Counted from the first letter of the stretch, positions 9,912 through 19,249 are shown. The stretch: 64,000 nucleotides of DNA from Fictibacillus arsenicus (GCF_001999465.1 NZ_MQMF01000004.1:183527-247526), one strand, 5' to 3'. Notes: generated from the letters alone by a model not told the origin. Made by a program: numbers and translations.

Positions 9912-10583
9912 CTAACTTTGCGTAAACAGTTTCCAATGCCCTTCGGATACAACTTCGACCTCTCCATCGATCACTTTGATGGCGGTTTGATCATCAATCG
10001 CGTATGCAGGCCCCTGCATACCAGCTGCCCATTTCTCTGCAGCAGCCATCGTGTTATACGGCAGCATCTCGTGATCCACATGGGGGAACATTGCAAAATC
10101 GACCAGACTCAGCGTCTTATCACCACCGTTGGGTGGAGTCCAGCCAACGAAGAATTCCCCAATGTTAGGTGCCATCACCATGCTCCCAGCACTCATTCCC
10201 ACATAGACTGAACGCAGCGACGGCAAAAGGTCTGCCAGCCCGGATTGCCGCATCCAGTGGCACAGGTAGAGAGCGTCGCCTCCCGACACCAGCAGGACGT
10301 CCGTCTCCCTGACCAGCGGCACCCAGCGATCTTCATCGATGCTTGGCAGCGCTGTGAGCTCCAGAACGCCCACTGACTTCCACCCTAAATTAACCATGGG
10401 ATTCTCTCCTTTCCCGCTGATGAATTCCCAAGTTTTCACGCCTGGTCCGACCCAAGGATGTCCGTACATCGCAGTGGGAATGCACAGTGCAGTGCAATCG
10501 GCGATTGGCTTGTCCAGCATATCAACTAGCGCGTCGTGTATGCTTTTGTTATTAACGCCTGCAGATGTAAGCAGTAATTTCAT
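9912..10583 (-). CDS. Peptidase E-like protein (S51 family)
   Basis: 223 residues from ATG 10583, with AAGGAGGAG 7 bases upstream. The family landmarks are VLLVSGGDALYLC (oxyanion strand), the nucleophile elbow GMSAGSM, and FPHVDHEMLP with the catalytic-site histidine. The fold is class-I glutamine-amidotransferase-like with a Ser-His-Glu type triad. Peptidase E proper cleaves Asp-Xaa dipeptides, and cyanophycinases belong to the same family; I cannot tell which substrate applies here. Codon choice looks richer in G and C (for example CGTCTCCCTGACC, AGCGGCACCCAGCG) than its neighbours, which hints at acquisition from another lineage. It is monocistronic with its own terminator. Confidence 0.88.
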   Translation of the reverse strand: MKLLLTSAGVNNKSIHDALVDMLDKPIADCTALCIPTAMYGHPWVGPGVKTWEFISGKGENPMVNLGWKSVGVLELTALPSIDEDRWVPLVRETDVLLVSGGDALYLCHWMRQSGLADLLPSLRSVYVGMSAGSMVMAPNIGEFFVGWTPPNGGDKTLSLVDFAMFPHVDHEMLPYNTMAAAEKWAAGMQGPAYAIDDQTAIKVIDGEVEVVSEGHWKLFTQS

Positions 10584-10722
10584 AACGTAACTCCTCCTTG
10601 TCGTTACAATATTCTGATTGTATATTTTATTCTGCAAGGGCTTTCGTCTTCCTCTATCCCATAACTTTTTAGTCATTTTTAAAGGACTTGCACTCTAGTA
10701 TTGAAGTGAAAAATAAATAAAC

Positions 10723-10761
10723 AAAAACAGTATGTAACCCATGAGTTTCCATACTGTTTTT
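10723..10761 (-). terminator. Intrinsic terminator of the dihydrouridine synthase gene
   Basis: Perfect 12-bp stem AAAAACAGTATG / CATACTGTTTTT with a 15-base loop, 28 bases after the dus stop. A-runs and T-runs on both sides make it usable from either strand. Confidence 0.88.
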
Positions 10762-10789
10762 AACTTTATATTCTATTTGTTTTTATAAG

Positions 10790-11743
10790 TCAGCAGTCTA
10801 AGTTATCAAGCAATTCACGCACTTCATCTGTCGATTTTGTGTTCATTAATTGATTTCTTAATTCAGCAGCTCCAGGGAATCCTTTGACATAGATCTTGAA
10901 AAAGCGATGAAGACCTGTGATTGAACGCGGTACTTCTTTCGCATATTTATCCTGTAGGTCGAGCTGCAGTCTTAAAAGATCAAGATATTCTTGGCTGCTG
11001 TGCTCTCTTGGCTCTTTTTCAAAAGCAAAAGGATTTTTAAATATTCCCCGGCCGATCATTACACCATCAATACCGTATTTCTCAGCGAGCTGCAGCCCGA
11101 CTTGACGGTCAGGAATGTCACCATTAATTGTTAGCAGTGTATCTGGTGCAATATGGTCACGCAGTTTTTTAATTTCCGGAATAAGCTCCCAATGTGCATC
11201 TACTAAGCTCATTTCCTCTCTTGTACGTAAATGAATAGAAAGGTTTGCAATATCCTGTTTTAAAATATGCGTAAGCCACTCCTTCCACTCATTAACTTCC
11301 TTGAAGCCAAGTCGTGTTTTCACGCTGACAGGCAATCCGCCCGCTTTTGCTGCTTGAATAAGTTCTGCCGCAACATCCGGACGCAGAATAAGACCGCTCC
11401 CTTTACCTCTTTGTGCGACATTTGGTACAGGGCAGCCCATATTTATATCAATGCCTTTAAATCCCATCTCTTTCATGCCAATGCTCATTTGGCGAAAATA
11501 TTCGGGATTATCGCCCCAAATATGTGCCACTATCGGCTGTTCATCTTCCGTAAACGTTAAACGGCCGCGGACACTTTTCATGCCCTCCGGATGACAATAG
11601 CTATCCGAGTTAGTAAACTCTGTGAAAAATACATCCGGCCGGCCGGCTTCACTTACGACATGACGAAAAACTACATCTGTCACATCTTCCATTGGTGCAA
11701 GCACAAAAAATGGACGCGGTAAATCACGCCAAAAATTATCTAT
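10790..11743 (-). CDS. tRNA-dihydrouridine synthase (Dus family)
   Basis: About 317 residues; FMN-dependent reduction of uridines in tRNA D-loops. Visible signatures are [15 protein letters not shown] (FMN-binding strand 1), [19 protein letters not shown] with the catalytic cysteine, [22 protein letters not shown], and INGDIPD followed by [15 protein letters not shown] (phosphate binding). The N-terminus [14 protein letters not shown] fits the conserved Bacillus form, so I take ATG 11743. The nearest AGAGG is rather far from it, and TTG 11752 is an alternative. It lies downstream of rlmCD but is separated from it by a terminator. Confidence 0.9.
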   Translation of the reverse strand: MDNFWRDLPRPFFVLAPMEDVTDVVFRHVVSEAGRPDVFFTEFTNSDSYCHPEGMKSVRGRLTFTEDEQPIVAHIWGDNPEYFRQMSIGMKEMGFKGIDINMGCPVPNVAQRGKGSGLILRPDVAAELIQAAKAGGLPVSVKTRLGFKEVNEWKEWLTHILKQDIANLSIHLRTREEMSLVDAHWELIPEIKKLRDHIAPDTLLTINGDIPDRQVGLQLAEKYGIDGVMIGRGIFKNPFAFEKEPREHSSQEYLDLLRLQLDLQDKYAKEVPRSITGLHRFFKIYVKGFPGAAELRNQLMNTKSTDEVRELLDNLDC

Positions 11744-11917
11744 CATTTCAAGCTCAAATCCTCTCACTATGGATACAACTTTCAAATCCCTGTAAAAAAT
11801 ATTCTTTCATACTTATATCATGACTACTAAATGTTTATCAAATACTGTCCATTTATAATTTATGGAAATACTTAAGAGCGAAATACTTACTTGGTTCTGA
11901 ATGAAGTCATCACAAAC

Positions 11918-11953
11918 AAAAAAGCCTCATCCACCAAGGAATAAGGCTCCTTA
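11918..11953 (-). terminator. Probable terminator of rlmCD
   Basis: AAGCCT and TCC pair with GGA and AGGCT around a short loop, with a T-run on the minus side (complement of AAAAAA). It lies directly after the rlmCD stop. Confidence 0.65.
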
Positions 11954-11956
11954 AAG

Positions 11957-13333
11957 TTATGAGAGTACAAGCTTCGCAACCGCTTCAACATGCGTAGTCT
12001 GCGGGAACATATCAACGGGCTGTACTTCTACCGTTTTAAATCCACCATCTTCTAAAACACGGAGATCACGAGCCAGAGTAGCTGGATTGCAGCTTACATA
12101 CACCACTCGTTCAGGTCTCATTTCAATAATCGTTTTTAATAGTTCTTCGTCACAGCCTTTACGCGGCGGGTCGACTACGATCACGTCTGGCGTGATGCCT
12201 TGTTTCTTCCACTCAGGAATCACGTCTTCTGACTTACCGACAGCGAACTCTGCATTGGTGATGTTATTTAATTCTGCGTTTCGTCTCGCATCTTCAATGG
12301 CTTCTGGTACAATTTCTACTCCGTACACTTTTTTTGCTTTTTGTGCGAGGAAAAGTGAGATTGTGCCTATCCCGCAATACGCATCAATTACCGTTTCGTC
12401 ACCGCTCAGCTCAGCGTATTTTAACGCTTGATCGTAAAGTACTTTCGTTTGATCAGGATTGATCTGATAAAACGATCGAGCTGATATAGCGAACTTGATG
12501 TCACCGATAAAATCATGGATATATTCAGCACCCCATAATACTCGTGTTTCGTCACCAAAAATAACATTCGTGCGTTTAGAGTTCACGTTTTGCACGATAG
12601 ATTTAATCTCTGGAAGTGCTTTGATAATGTCTTCAATAATCTTTTTACGCTGCGGCAGATCTTTGCCGTTGGTGACCAAAACAATCATCAAGTCACCAGT
12701 AGTTTTACCATATCGTGCGATGATATGGCGGAGTACGCCTTTGTGTTTTTGTTCATCATAGGCTGTAATATTGTACTTGTTTACGATTTCTTTTACCGCT
12801 TGTACAGCATCATCGTTCGTATCGCCTGTTATGATGCAGCTGTCCATTTCTACGATTTCATGGCTGCGTTTTTGGTAAAAGCCTGTGATAATGCGGCCGT
12901 CTCGCTCACCTACTGGAACTTGTGCTTTATTTCGGTAGCGCCAAGGCTCGTCTCCCATCCCGAGTGTTGGCAATACGGGCACACCCTCAAGTTTTCCGAT
13001 TCGTGTGAGCACATCTTCTACCTGCTTGCGTTTATATTCAAGCTGTCCTTCATATGACAGATGTTGCAGCTGGCAGCCTCCACACCATTTGTAGATCGGA
13101 CATGGCGGTTCAACTCGTTCAGGGCTCGCTTCTATAAGTTCTTCCATTCTACCGAAACCGAAACCCTTTTTAACACCAACAACCTTTATCTTTGCACGCT
13201 CTCCTGGCAAAGTATTCGGTACAAACAAAGTAAACCCATTAACGCGCGCAACTCCAGCGCCTTCATGGGTTAAATCCACTATATCAACTTCATAACTCTC
13301 ATTTTTATGAACAGGCAAATCAGCCTTTGTCAT
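11957..13333 (-). CDS. rlmCD: 23S rRNA (uracil-5-)-methyltransferase RlmCD (RumA/YefA family)
   Basis: About 458 residues. It has an N-terminal TRAM domain ([20 protein letters not shown]), the iron-sulfur cluster cysteines in [15 protein letters not shown], and a C-terminal SAM methyltransferase with [28 protein letters not shown] and the catalytic cysteine in [13 protein letters not shown]. In B. subtilis the orthologue YefA methylates both U747 and U1939 of 23S rRNA. The ATG at 13333 is well spaced from AAAGGGA; another ATG six bases upstream is too close to it. Its place near dgkB and the gat genes matches B. subtilis, but here a protease and a methyltransferase gene intervene. Confidence 0.92.
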   Translation of the reverse strand: MTKADLPVHKNESYEVDIVDLTHEGAGVARVNGFTLFVPNTLPGERAKIKVVGVKKGFGFGRMEELIEASPERVEPPCPIYKWCGGCQLQHLSYEGQLEYKRKQVEDVLTRIGKLEGVPVLPTLGMGDEPWRYRNKAQVPVGERDGRIITGFYQKRSHEIVEMDSCIITGDTNDDAVQAVKEIVNKYNITAYDEQKHKGVLRHIIARYGKTTGDLMIVLVTNGKDLPQRKKIIEDIIKALPEIKSIVQNVNSKRTNVIFGDETRVLWGAEYIHDFIGDIKFAISARSFYQINPDQTKVLYDQALKYAELSGDETVIDAYCGIGTISLFLAQKAKKVYGVEIVPEAIEDARRNAELNNITNAEFAVGKSEDVIPEWKKQGITPDVIVVDPPRKGCDEELLKTIIEMRPERVVYVSCNPATLARDLRVLEDGGFKTVEVQPVDMFPQTTHVEAVAKLVLS

Positions 13334-13414
13334 TTTCATCGTCCCTTTTTGTCCACTATGCTTTTCTGATTGTAGCACAACTGCTTATGGACACCAAATG
13401 ACAAAATATAAAAA

Positions 13415-13442
13415 GAACAGACCCAAATGTTCAGGTCTGTTC
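13415..13442 (-). terminator. Intrinsic terminator of the S8 protease gene
   Basis: Perfect 9-bp stem GAACAGACC / GGTCTGTTC with a 10-base loop and a T-rich tail on the minus strand. It is only nine bases from the protease stop. Confidence 0.85.
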
Positions 13443-13450
13443 ACTGTTCA

Positions 13451-14776
13451 TTAATTACCAGCTGCTTTTACAGCTTCATATGCATTCACGTATCCAGCTC
13501 CTACTTCATGTAGCTTATAGCCAGCCATCGGATCAGCTGTTGATTCTAATAATTGTAGGATTTGATCCGGTGTTAAGTTTGGATTTGCTTCGAGCATTAA
13601 TGCTGCAACACCCGAAATGTGAGGCGTAGCCATGCTTGTACCGCTCGCGGTTGTGTAGTTTGCAAGGTGTTCTGGCGCAATATATTCTGCATCTGTCACT
13701 GAACCAAGTGCGTTCATGACAACACCAGTTTTTGATTTTGTAGAAACGATATCAACACCTGGTGCTGTGATGTCCGGGTGAAGCAGGTTATCTCCTTCAA
13801 CTCCTCGAGATGAGAAGTCTGCCAGCTGCTTGTCCTTTGTACCGGCAGCAACCGAAATAACCCAAGGTGCTGCAGAATATGGATTTAACGTGTTGTCGTC
13901 TGGCCCTTCATTCCCTGCTGCGAACGTTACGACCATTCCAGCATCGTGCGCTTCTTTACTTGCCACGTTGATTGGATCGTTTGCTGAGTAATCACCTGTT
14001 GTTCCCCAGCTGTTTGAAATGACATCAATGCCATACTCTTCCTGATTTTCAATCGCATAGTTAAATGCTTCAAGTGCCCAAAAGATGTTGATTCCTTCGC
14101 CTGTGCCAAGACCTACCAGCTTTGCATCTGGTGCTACACCTGTATACAACCCTTCACTTGCTGTTCCAAGTCCTGCGATTGTTCCAGCAACGTGAGTTCC
14201 ATGACCAGAAGAAGTATCAGTGTTTTGAACATTTTCAAGGTAAAGCGGTTCGTTCGAGAACAAATCACCCGCTAAGAATTTTACGTTTTGAATAACTTTT
14301 TCTTCCCCAAACGGCAGATCTGGATGTGTTGCATCGATTCCACTATCGATTACAGCTACGGTAGTGCCTTTCCCTGTATAGCCTAACTCGTTCCATACAC
14401 GCTCAGCCCCAATTAATTTACGGCTGTCTTTCATTAAAAAGTTCAGGTCTTTGTTATGGTAGACCGATACTGCATCTAAACTGCTAGAAAGCAGTGATGT
14501 AATCTCAAGCTTTGTTCCTTTAACAGCAACCATCGGCAGTTTGCTGAACGTTTTTGTTTCTAAGCCAAGATTTTGCAGTGCTGTTACATCCGATGAACTC
14601 GGTAATGACTCATATGTAACCACCGCTTCTACCAGTGTGTTTGATGTGAGATCACCAAGAACTTTCGTCAACTCAGTGTCTACCTCTATTCCAGCCACCG
14701 CCTTCGCATTTTGCTCTGGCAGAAAAAAAGCTGCAGCCATCATAACTGTTAAGCACAGCGCAAAAAACTTTTTCAT
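13451..14776 (-). CDS. Secreted S8 subtilisin-like serine protease
   Basis: 441 residues with a signal peptide (MKKFFALCLTVMMAAAFF) and an I9-type propeptide up to about residue 110. The catalytic triad is VIDSGIDATHPDLP (Asp), SGHGTHVAGTIAG (His) and ASGTSMATPHISGVAAL (Ser), with the oxyanion Asn in FAAGNEGPDD. The mature enzyme is somewhat longer than subtilisin because of inserts around FLAGDLFSNEPLYLENVQN and KTGVVMNALGSVTDA. GGAGGGG lies 7 bases before ATG 14776. It probably acts as an extracellular protease with calcium stabilisation. It is an insertion relative to the B. subtilis order, in which dgkB and rlmCD are adjacent. Confidence 0.94.
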   Translation of the reverse strand: MKKFFALCLTVMMAAAFFLPEQNAKAVAGIEVDTELTKVLGDLTSNTLVEAVVTYESLPSSSDVTALQNLGLETKTFSKLPMVAVKGTKLEITSLLSSSLDAVSVYHNKDLNFLMKDSRKLIGAERVWNELGYTGKGTTVAVIDSGIDATHPDLPFGEEKVIQNVKFLAGDLFSNEPLYLENVQNTDTSSGHGTHVAGTIAGLGTASEGLYTGVAPDAKLVGLGTGEGINIFWALEAFNYAIENQEEYGIDVISNSWGTTGDYSANDPINVASKEAHDAGMVVTFAAGNEGPDDNTLNPYSAAPWVISVAAGTKDKQLADFSSRGVEGDNLLHPDITAPGVDIVSTKSKTGVVMNALGSVTDAEYIAPEHLANYTTASGTSMATPHISGVAALMLEANPNLTPDQILQLLESTADPMAGYKLHEVGAGYVNAYEAVKAAGN

Positions 14777-14881
14777 AATCAAACCCCTCCACTTCCTTTT
14801 TTATGAATTGTTTTAATTTTCTAACATAATAAAGGAAGAGACAATCATGCAAAGGGGATAAATCGCATTACTGTAAATGGA

Positions 14882-15508
14882 CTATACAGATATATCGTTT
14901 GATAGGCTTTCCCGTGCGACGATAATGGTATAAAGGTCATTAATCGTCTTGTATTCCTTCGTAATTTCAATCGGAAAGTCACTCTTAATTTTGTAAAAAT
15001 CACGAGTAATATCCGTCCCGATCGCTGAAGTGATTTTGTTTAGGAATCTTCTAACCACATTCGGTTTCTGATTGGAATCTATAAATTTATCAAATATCAA
15101 TAACGTGCCGCCAGGGCTTAGACAGTTCAAACTTTTCTCTAGTACTTTCTCAGGATGCTCTACAACACTTAGGATTAAATTTAATACGATAACATCGAAC
15201 TTTTGATTTCCGAAATCCATGTCTTCAGCATTCATTTGGAGCAGTGTAATATCCCAGCTGTTCTTTTTACTCTCAGCAATTCTTAACATATCTTCAGAAA
15301 GATCAACACCTGTAATTGATGCGCCTGCAGGCAGGAACGGAAAATCCTCGCCTGTACCAACTCCAACTAACAATAAAGAGTCCCCTTTTCGAACTTCAAT
15401 TTCAGAAAAAGCTTGCTGACGAGCCTTTCGAAAAAGACGGTTGCCCATAAACTTATCGTAGAAAGGTGCAAGTCTTTTATATTTCTGGATATTTGAGTAG
15501 TTTTTCAT
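14882..15508 (-). CDS. Class I SAM-dependent methyltransferase
   Basis: 208 residues from ATG 15508, behind a GGGGGAAAATT leader. Motif I is LLLVGVGTGEDFPFLP. It continues with ITGVDLSEDMLRIAE, the acidic residue before the adenine loop (LLQMNAEDMDF), VIVLNLILSVVEHPEKVL and GGTLLIFDKF. The opening YKRLAPFYDKFMGNRLFRK resembles UbiE/phospholipid-methyltransferase-like proteins, but the methyl acceptor cannot be deduced. It lies between the S8 protease and dgkB. Confidence 0.85.
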   Translation of the reverse strand: MKNYSNIQKYKRLAPFYDKFMGNRLFRKARQQAFSEIEVRKGDSLLLVGVGTGEDFPFLPAGASITGVDLSEDMLRIAESKKNSWDITLLQMNAEDMDFGNQKFDVIVLNLILSVVEHPEKVLEKSLNCLSPGGTLLIFDKFIDSNQKPNVVRRFLNKITSAIGTDITRDFYKIKSDFPIEITKEYKTINDLYTIIVARESLSNDISV

Positions 15509-15532
15509 ATTTAATTTTCCCCCATTAAAAAA

Positions 15533-15563
15533 GAACACCTAATAGCTCTTTGCTTAGGTGTTC
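15533..15563 (-). terminator. Intrinsic terminator of dgkB
   Basis: Perfect 9-bp stem GAACACCTA / TAGGTGTTC with a 13-base loop and a T-run on the minus strand, 18 bases past the dgkB stop. Confidence 0.85.
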
Positions 15564-15580
15564 AGTCTCGTTAGATTATA

Positions 15581-16486
15581 TTATGGTTTGATTCTTTCTT
15601 TTGGTACTAATAACTCGAAGTGGTGATGCAGGTTTTCGAATTCACCTGGCAGAATTCCGCCCAGTTCCCCGTCGAGGTTGATCTGCATCTTTTCGCGAGG
15701 TGTAACTTTAACACGCTTCGCTTTTTTGTAGATAACATGATCATCGTGAATGTGTTCGCCGCGAATCGCAAGGGATGCGATACGGACAAACTCAGCAAGG
15801 TTTGTTTTCTTTAAGATGATCACATCGAAAAGACCGTCATGGAATTCAGAAGATGGAGCAAGTTTTTCAAACCCTCCAACTGAGTTTGTATTTGCTACTA
15901 AAAACAGCATGATCTCGCCTTCGTACTTTTCCTTGTCATCGAATTCAATCTCAACATACGTGGGACGAATTGATGGAAGCATTTCGATTCCTTTAAGGAA
16001 ATATGCAAGCTGGCCGATCATCGTTTTGAGCTTGCTCGGCACTTCATAAGTAAGTTCAGTTATTCGCCCGCCGCCAGCAATATTAATAAAGAACTTATCA
16101 TTTACTTTACCGATATCAACCGGCATGTGAGTACCGCCGCACAGAACATCACAAGCACCTTCGATCGTTCGCGGTACACCTACTGCACGCGCAAAGTCGT
16201 TTGTCGTCCCCGCAGGAATGATGCCAAGCATAGGACGATTCTCTAGCCCTGCAAGTCCGTTTACTACTTCATAGATCGTTCCGTCTCCGCCTGCTGCTAT
16301 GACAAGGTCAAAACCTCGTTCCCCAGCAAGGAGTGCCGCACGTGTAGCGCAGCCATCTTCAGGTGTAGTGGCATGACACGATGTTTCATATCCTGCGTTT
16401 TCAAGTCTATCTAAAATATAAGGAAGCTGTTTCTTTACCGTTTCTCTTCCTGAACTTGGATTATATATTAGTCTTGCACGTTTCAT
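15581..16486 (-). CDS. dgkB: Diacylglycerol kinase DgkB (YerQ)
   Basis: 301 residues from ATG 16486 with GAAGGTG upstream. It starts MKRARLIYNPSSGRE, the lipid kinase phosphate-binding strand, followed by the ATP-site motif AAGGDGTIYEVVNGLAG, then GIIPAGTTNDFARAVGVP and the C-terminal metal-site sandwich (HDGLFDVIILKK, INLDGELGG). Soluble Gram-positive DgkB returns diacylglycerol, produced during lipoteichoic acid synthesis, to phosphatidic acid. The B. subtilis gene lies between swrC and rlmCD. Here its neighbours on both sides are displaced by accessory genes. Confidence 0.93.
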   Translation of the reverse strand: MKRARLIYNPSSGRETVKKQLPYILDRLENAGYETSCHATTPEDGCATRAALLAGERGFDLVIAAGGDGTIYEVVNGLAGLENRPMLGIIPAGTTNDFARAVGVPRTIEGACDVLCGGTHMPVDIGKVNDKFFINIAGGGRITELTYEVPSKLKTMIGQLAYFLKGIEMLPSIRPTYVEIEFDDKEKYEGEIMLFLVANTNSVGGFEKLAPSSEFHDGLFDVIILKKTNLAEFVRIASLAIRGEHIHDDHVIYKKAKRVKVTPREKMQINLDGELGGILPGEFENLHHHFELLVPKERIKP

Positions 16487-16662
16487 ATCTTTCACCTTCG
16501 CTGTTTGACTTCTATTAAAAGTTTTAACGTAAATCTTTCGCTGTATAACCGCAAAAAACAGTCCGTGCATGGACTGCTTCTAAGGATTCCTCTTATATTA
16601 TAGTGATACATGTCCTAAAAAGCAAAGCTGTTTGTATGCTGCATGTGTTGAAATTGTGTCTG

Positions 16663-16702
16663 AATTGTAGGGGGTCTGTCCCGGGACAGACCCCCTACAA
16701 TT
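16663..16702. repeat. Perfect 40-bp palindrome
   Basis: Two 20-base arms that are exact reverse complements with no loop. The centre is GTCCCGGGAC and the arms carry AGGGGGTCTG / CAGACCCCCT. It lies between two divergently transcribed genes (dgkB and a GNAT gene), so it is not an ordinary terminator. It may be a REP-like palindromic unit. Confidence 0.9.
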
Positions 16703-16775
16703 TTCAAATAATTCTTGTGAAAATAAAGGAGTTTCATGTCTCTTTATGGAATTTTCTAGGCGAGGAGTGTGTAAC

Positions 16776-17267
16776 ATGGAGAAACCTGCATTAGAAATTT
16801 CCTTATCAACACCTGCGGATTACCCCGGGCTTGTTGAAATTGATCATCTCGTTTGGAACACAGAAACAACACCAGCACCTGATATTCGATGGGATTCACC
16901 TGAAGATTATGGCAAGCAGTTTCCTGCCGGCAGTCAAATTGTCGCCCGATGCAACGGAAAGGTCTGCGGATACATTTTTTATAAAGATGTGTTTCCAGTC
17001 CCTTCTAACCTGCATGTAGCAGATCTGGCGATGGCTGTTCACCCTGATTATCATGGACAGAACATCGGGTTTGAGCTCATGAGGGCAGTAGAGAAGCTGG
17101 CGCGGGACAACGGCAAAACTAAGCTTTCTTTACGCGTATTATCAACAAATGAGAAAGCTATCCGCTTTTACAAAAAATGCGGCTACCAGGAGCAAGGAAG
17201 ATTAGTCGGAGAATTTTGCTTAAACGGTCGCTTTGTCGATGATCTGCTTTTTTATAAGCATATCTAA
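16776..17267 (+). CDS. GNAT family N-acetyltransferase
   Basis: 163 residues from ATG 16776, behind AGGAGTG. The acetyl-CoA binding stretch is VADLAMAVHPDYHGQNIGFELM, with the Q-x-x-G-x pattern, followed by LSLRVLSTNEKAIRFYKKCGYQEQG. It is a single-domain enzyme with unknown acceptor. It is the first gene of a plus-strand accessory block, and lies just downstream of the 40-bp palindrome. Confidence 0.87.
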   Translation: MEKPALEISLSTPADYPGLVEIDHLVWNTETTPAPDIRWDSPEDYGKQFPAGSQIVARCNGKVCGYIFYKDVFPVPSNLHVADLAMAVHPDYHGQNIGFELMRAVEKLARDNGKTKLSLRVLSTNEKAIRFYKKCGYQEQGRLVGEFCLNGRFVDDLLFYKHI

Positions 17268-17321
17268 AGACTGCATTCATAGATTAACTAATGCACCACT
17301 AAATCTAGGAGGTGTTTTCAA

Positions 17322-17531
17322 ATGTTTTGGGTTTTTATTTTATCACCGCTCGCTGCAGTTCTCTTGCTTTTTGCAATTGTGCATTGGAGAACGAAACAGA
17401 GGTATAAGAGATACAATGCAAAATATGAACTTGAGGAAAACGTAAGTGATCAAAACAAAATTAACAATGCAGCTGCCTGGAACTCTTCCCAGCAAAATCA
17501 CCATTCTGGCGGTGGCGGAGGAGGATTTTAA
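17322..17531 (+). CDS. Small single-pass membrane protein with Gly-rich tail
   Basis: 69 residues. There is one N-terminal membrane helix (FWVFILSPLAAVLLLFAIV), then a basic, charged segment (HWRTKQRYKRYN) and a tail ending HHSGGGGGGF. GGAGGTG is ideally spaced before the ATG, and a terminator follows immediately, so I consider it a real gene. I do not recognise the family. The basic residues after the helix suggest a cytoplasmic C-terminus. Confidence 0.75.
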   Translation: MFWVFILSPLAAVLLLFAIVHWRTKQRYKRYNAKYELEENVSDQNKINNAAAWNSSQQNHHSGGGGGGF

Positions 17532-17560
17532 AAAGACGGGATGCCGATCCTGTCTTTTTT
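17531..17560 (+). terminator. Intrinsic terminator of the 69-aa gene
   Basis: AAAAGACGGGAT pairs with ATCCTGTCTTTT around a 4-base loop with one G.T pair, followed by a T-run. It begins at the stop codon. Confidence 0.85.
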
Positions 17561-17588
17561 CACGCTTAAATACTGAAAGGAGCTGCAC

Positions 17589-18419
17589 ATGGCACACAAA
17601 ATAGCGATATCTGGAAGCACAATCATGTCTGATACTTCCCTGTTACATGACCTTTTTATAGATAAAACGAGTCATATCGAAATAGGAGAATTCGAGAATG
17701 AAGATGCTTATCAACATTTTTTAAGCATGGTTAAAAAGTCGAACAAAAGCTTCGGACTTCATTCACCCCTTTTTCGCAATGACAGCAAATACGACCTTAT
17801 TGAATACGTGCAATATGAACCCGACAAGTCATGGATTCAGTTTGAGATCGAAGTAAAGCGGATGGCTGAAGCTGGGGCAGCATACATACTTGTTCATTTC
17901 CCTTATTTTCAAGATGAATCAAAAGATCCTAACTCTTTAATAGAGGAAGGACTACAAAGGCTTTCTCTCCTTCAAAAAAAGTATAATCTGCCAATTGTCT
18001 GCGAACCAAAACTAGGAATGGGGAGATCCGCAAAAGGCATCGAGTATCTTCATAAGTTTCCTCTGTCCGTTTGGGAAAAGTACGGACTGAAGCTTTGCAT
18101 TGATATCGGTGATTATTTGCTGGCTGCTGCAAAGTTATCTATGAACCCGCTAGACTTAATTCAAAAATGGCAGGATTACATTAAAGTTGTTCATCTTCAT
18201 AATATTGAATTCATTGAAGAGAAATACATTTGGATCCCCATTCATCCATCACATGAGAGTGATGATGTTTATTTTCCGATAAAAGAGATATTGAGTTTCA
18301 TTGCCAAACAGAACAATATTTATTGGGTTTTAGAACATACGCCGCATTCATGCCCGAAGCAAGAATTCGTCGTGGAAGGCATAGAGTGGTTAGTGAAAGA
18401 TATTCTAAAAATTGAATAG
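17589..18419 (+). CDS. Sugar phosphate isomerase/epimerase-like TIM-barrel protein (AP endonuclease 2 superfamily)
   Basis: 276 residues from an ATG behind AAAGGAGC. The barrel strands with metal-ligand-like residues are visible in order: FGLHSPLF, ILVHFPYF, PIVCEPKLG, LKLCIDIGDYLL, VVHLHNIE and YWVLEHTPHS. That pattern of Glu, Asp and His at strand ends fits the xylose-isomerase-like/endonuclease IV superfamily. The substrate is unknown. It sits 12-22 bases ahead of the CPBP gene, so the two are probably co-transcribed. Confidence 0.78.
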   Translation: MAHKIAISGSTIMSDTSLLHDLFIDKTSHIEIGEFENEDAYQHFLSMVKKSNKSFGLHSPLFRNDSKYDLIEYVQYEPDKSWIQFEIEVKRMAEAGAAYILVHFPYFQDESKDPNSLIEEGLQRLSLLQKKYNLPIVCEPKLGMGRSAKGIEYLHKFPLSVWEKYGLKLCIDIGDYLLAAAKLSMNPLDLIQKWQDYIKVVHLHNIEFIEEKYIWIPIHPSHESDDVYFPIKEILSFIAKQNNIYWVLEHTPHSCPKQEFVVEGIEWLVKDILKIE

Positions 18420-18440
18420 TGAAGATGGAGGATGCAACAA

Positions 18441-19241
18441 TTGAAACATTTAAAGATTGCCTTATTTCTTGGTTTATTAGGTTTACTTGCAGGAGCTTTT
18501 GTAGTGCCTTTTCAGCTAGAATCGTTGAAAAACACATTAACAGCAGCTGAGTATGCCAAAATGATGGATGCCTTTCCATTTCCACTGCCAGTCATGATAA
18601 TTATCGCTTCTCTTCAAATTGGAGTTTTGACTACTATAGTAAGCTGGATTGGTTTAAAGCTTACCGAACGCACAGGCCTGACACTTCCCTTGCTTAGGGC
18701 GTGGATTGCTGAGAAAAAGAAACCTGTCATCGACCTGGCTGCTTTAAAACTCGCTCTTATAGGCGGCGCAATCGGATCTTTTTTTATGATTCTAACCGAT
18801 TTGTTTTTATTTCAGCCTCACATGCCCAAGCTCGGAAATAGCGAAGGTGCCGTATGGTGGAAAGCCACACTTGCGGGAGTATTGTACGGAGGTATTGTTG
18901 AAGAAGTTCTGATGCGCCTTTTCCTGATGACATTAATTGTCTGGCTATTATCTTTCATATTCAAAAAATCTAACGAAACCATCCCTTCCTCTTTTTACTG
19001 GATTGGAATTATACTGGCTGCCCTTCTTTTTTCCGCGGGACACCTGCCAGCTACAGAGGCTTTATATGGAGAGCTCAATAACATAATCATAGCCCGTGCT
19101 TTTGTTTTAAATGGAGTTCTCGCTGTTTTCTTTGGCTATCTTTTTTGGAAGAAAGGTCTGGAATACGCGATGATTGCGCATATGATGCTGCATGTGGTTA
19201 CACAGCTAGTCTTGCTGCCGTTAATAAAGCTAATTTCATAA
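18441..19241 (+). CDS. CPBP-family intramembrane metalloprotease (CAAX protease/Abi-like)
   Basis: About 266 residues with roughly seven membrane segments. The glutamate motif is GIVEEVLMRLF (EExxxR), followed by LLFSAGHLPA and MIAHMMLHVVTQ, which supply the histidine and the final H site. Members cleave membrane substrates, or act in peptide maturation and bacteriocin self-immunity. The start is probably TTG 18441, nine bases after GGAGG; the ATG at 18432 touches that site. It lies just upstream of a peptide-type ABC operon, but a terminator separates them. Confidence 0.85.
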   Translation: MKHLKIALFLGLLGLLAGAFVVPFQLESLKNTLTAAEYAKMMDAFPFPLPVMIIIASLQIGVLTTIVSWIGLKLTERTGLTLPLLRAWIAEKKKPVIDLAALKLALIGGAIGSFFMILTDLFLFQPHMPKLGNSEGAVWWKATLAGVLYGGIVEEVLMRLFLMTLIVWLLSFIFKKSNETIPSSFYWIGIILAALLFSAGHLPATEALYGELNNIIIARAFVLNGVLAVFFGYLFWKKGLEYAMIAHMMLHVVTQLVLLPLIKLIS

Positions 19242-19249
19242 GTTTTGCA

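Noticed and set aside
12590..13057. 155-codon plus-strand ORF opposite rlmCD
   Set aside because: Shadow of rlmCD, whose conserved motifs cover the whole stretch on the other strand.
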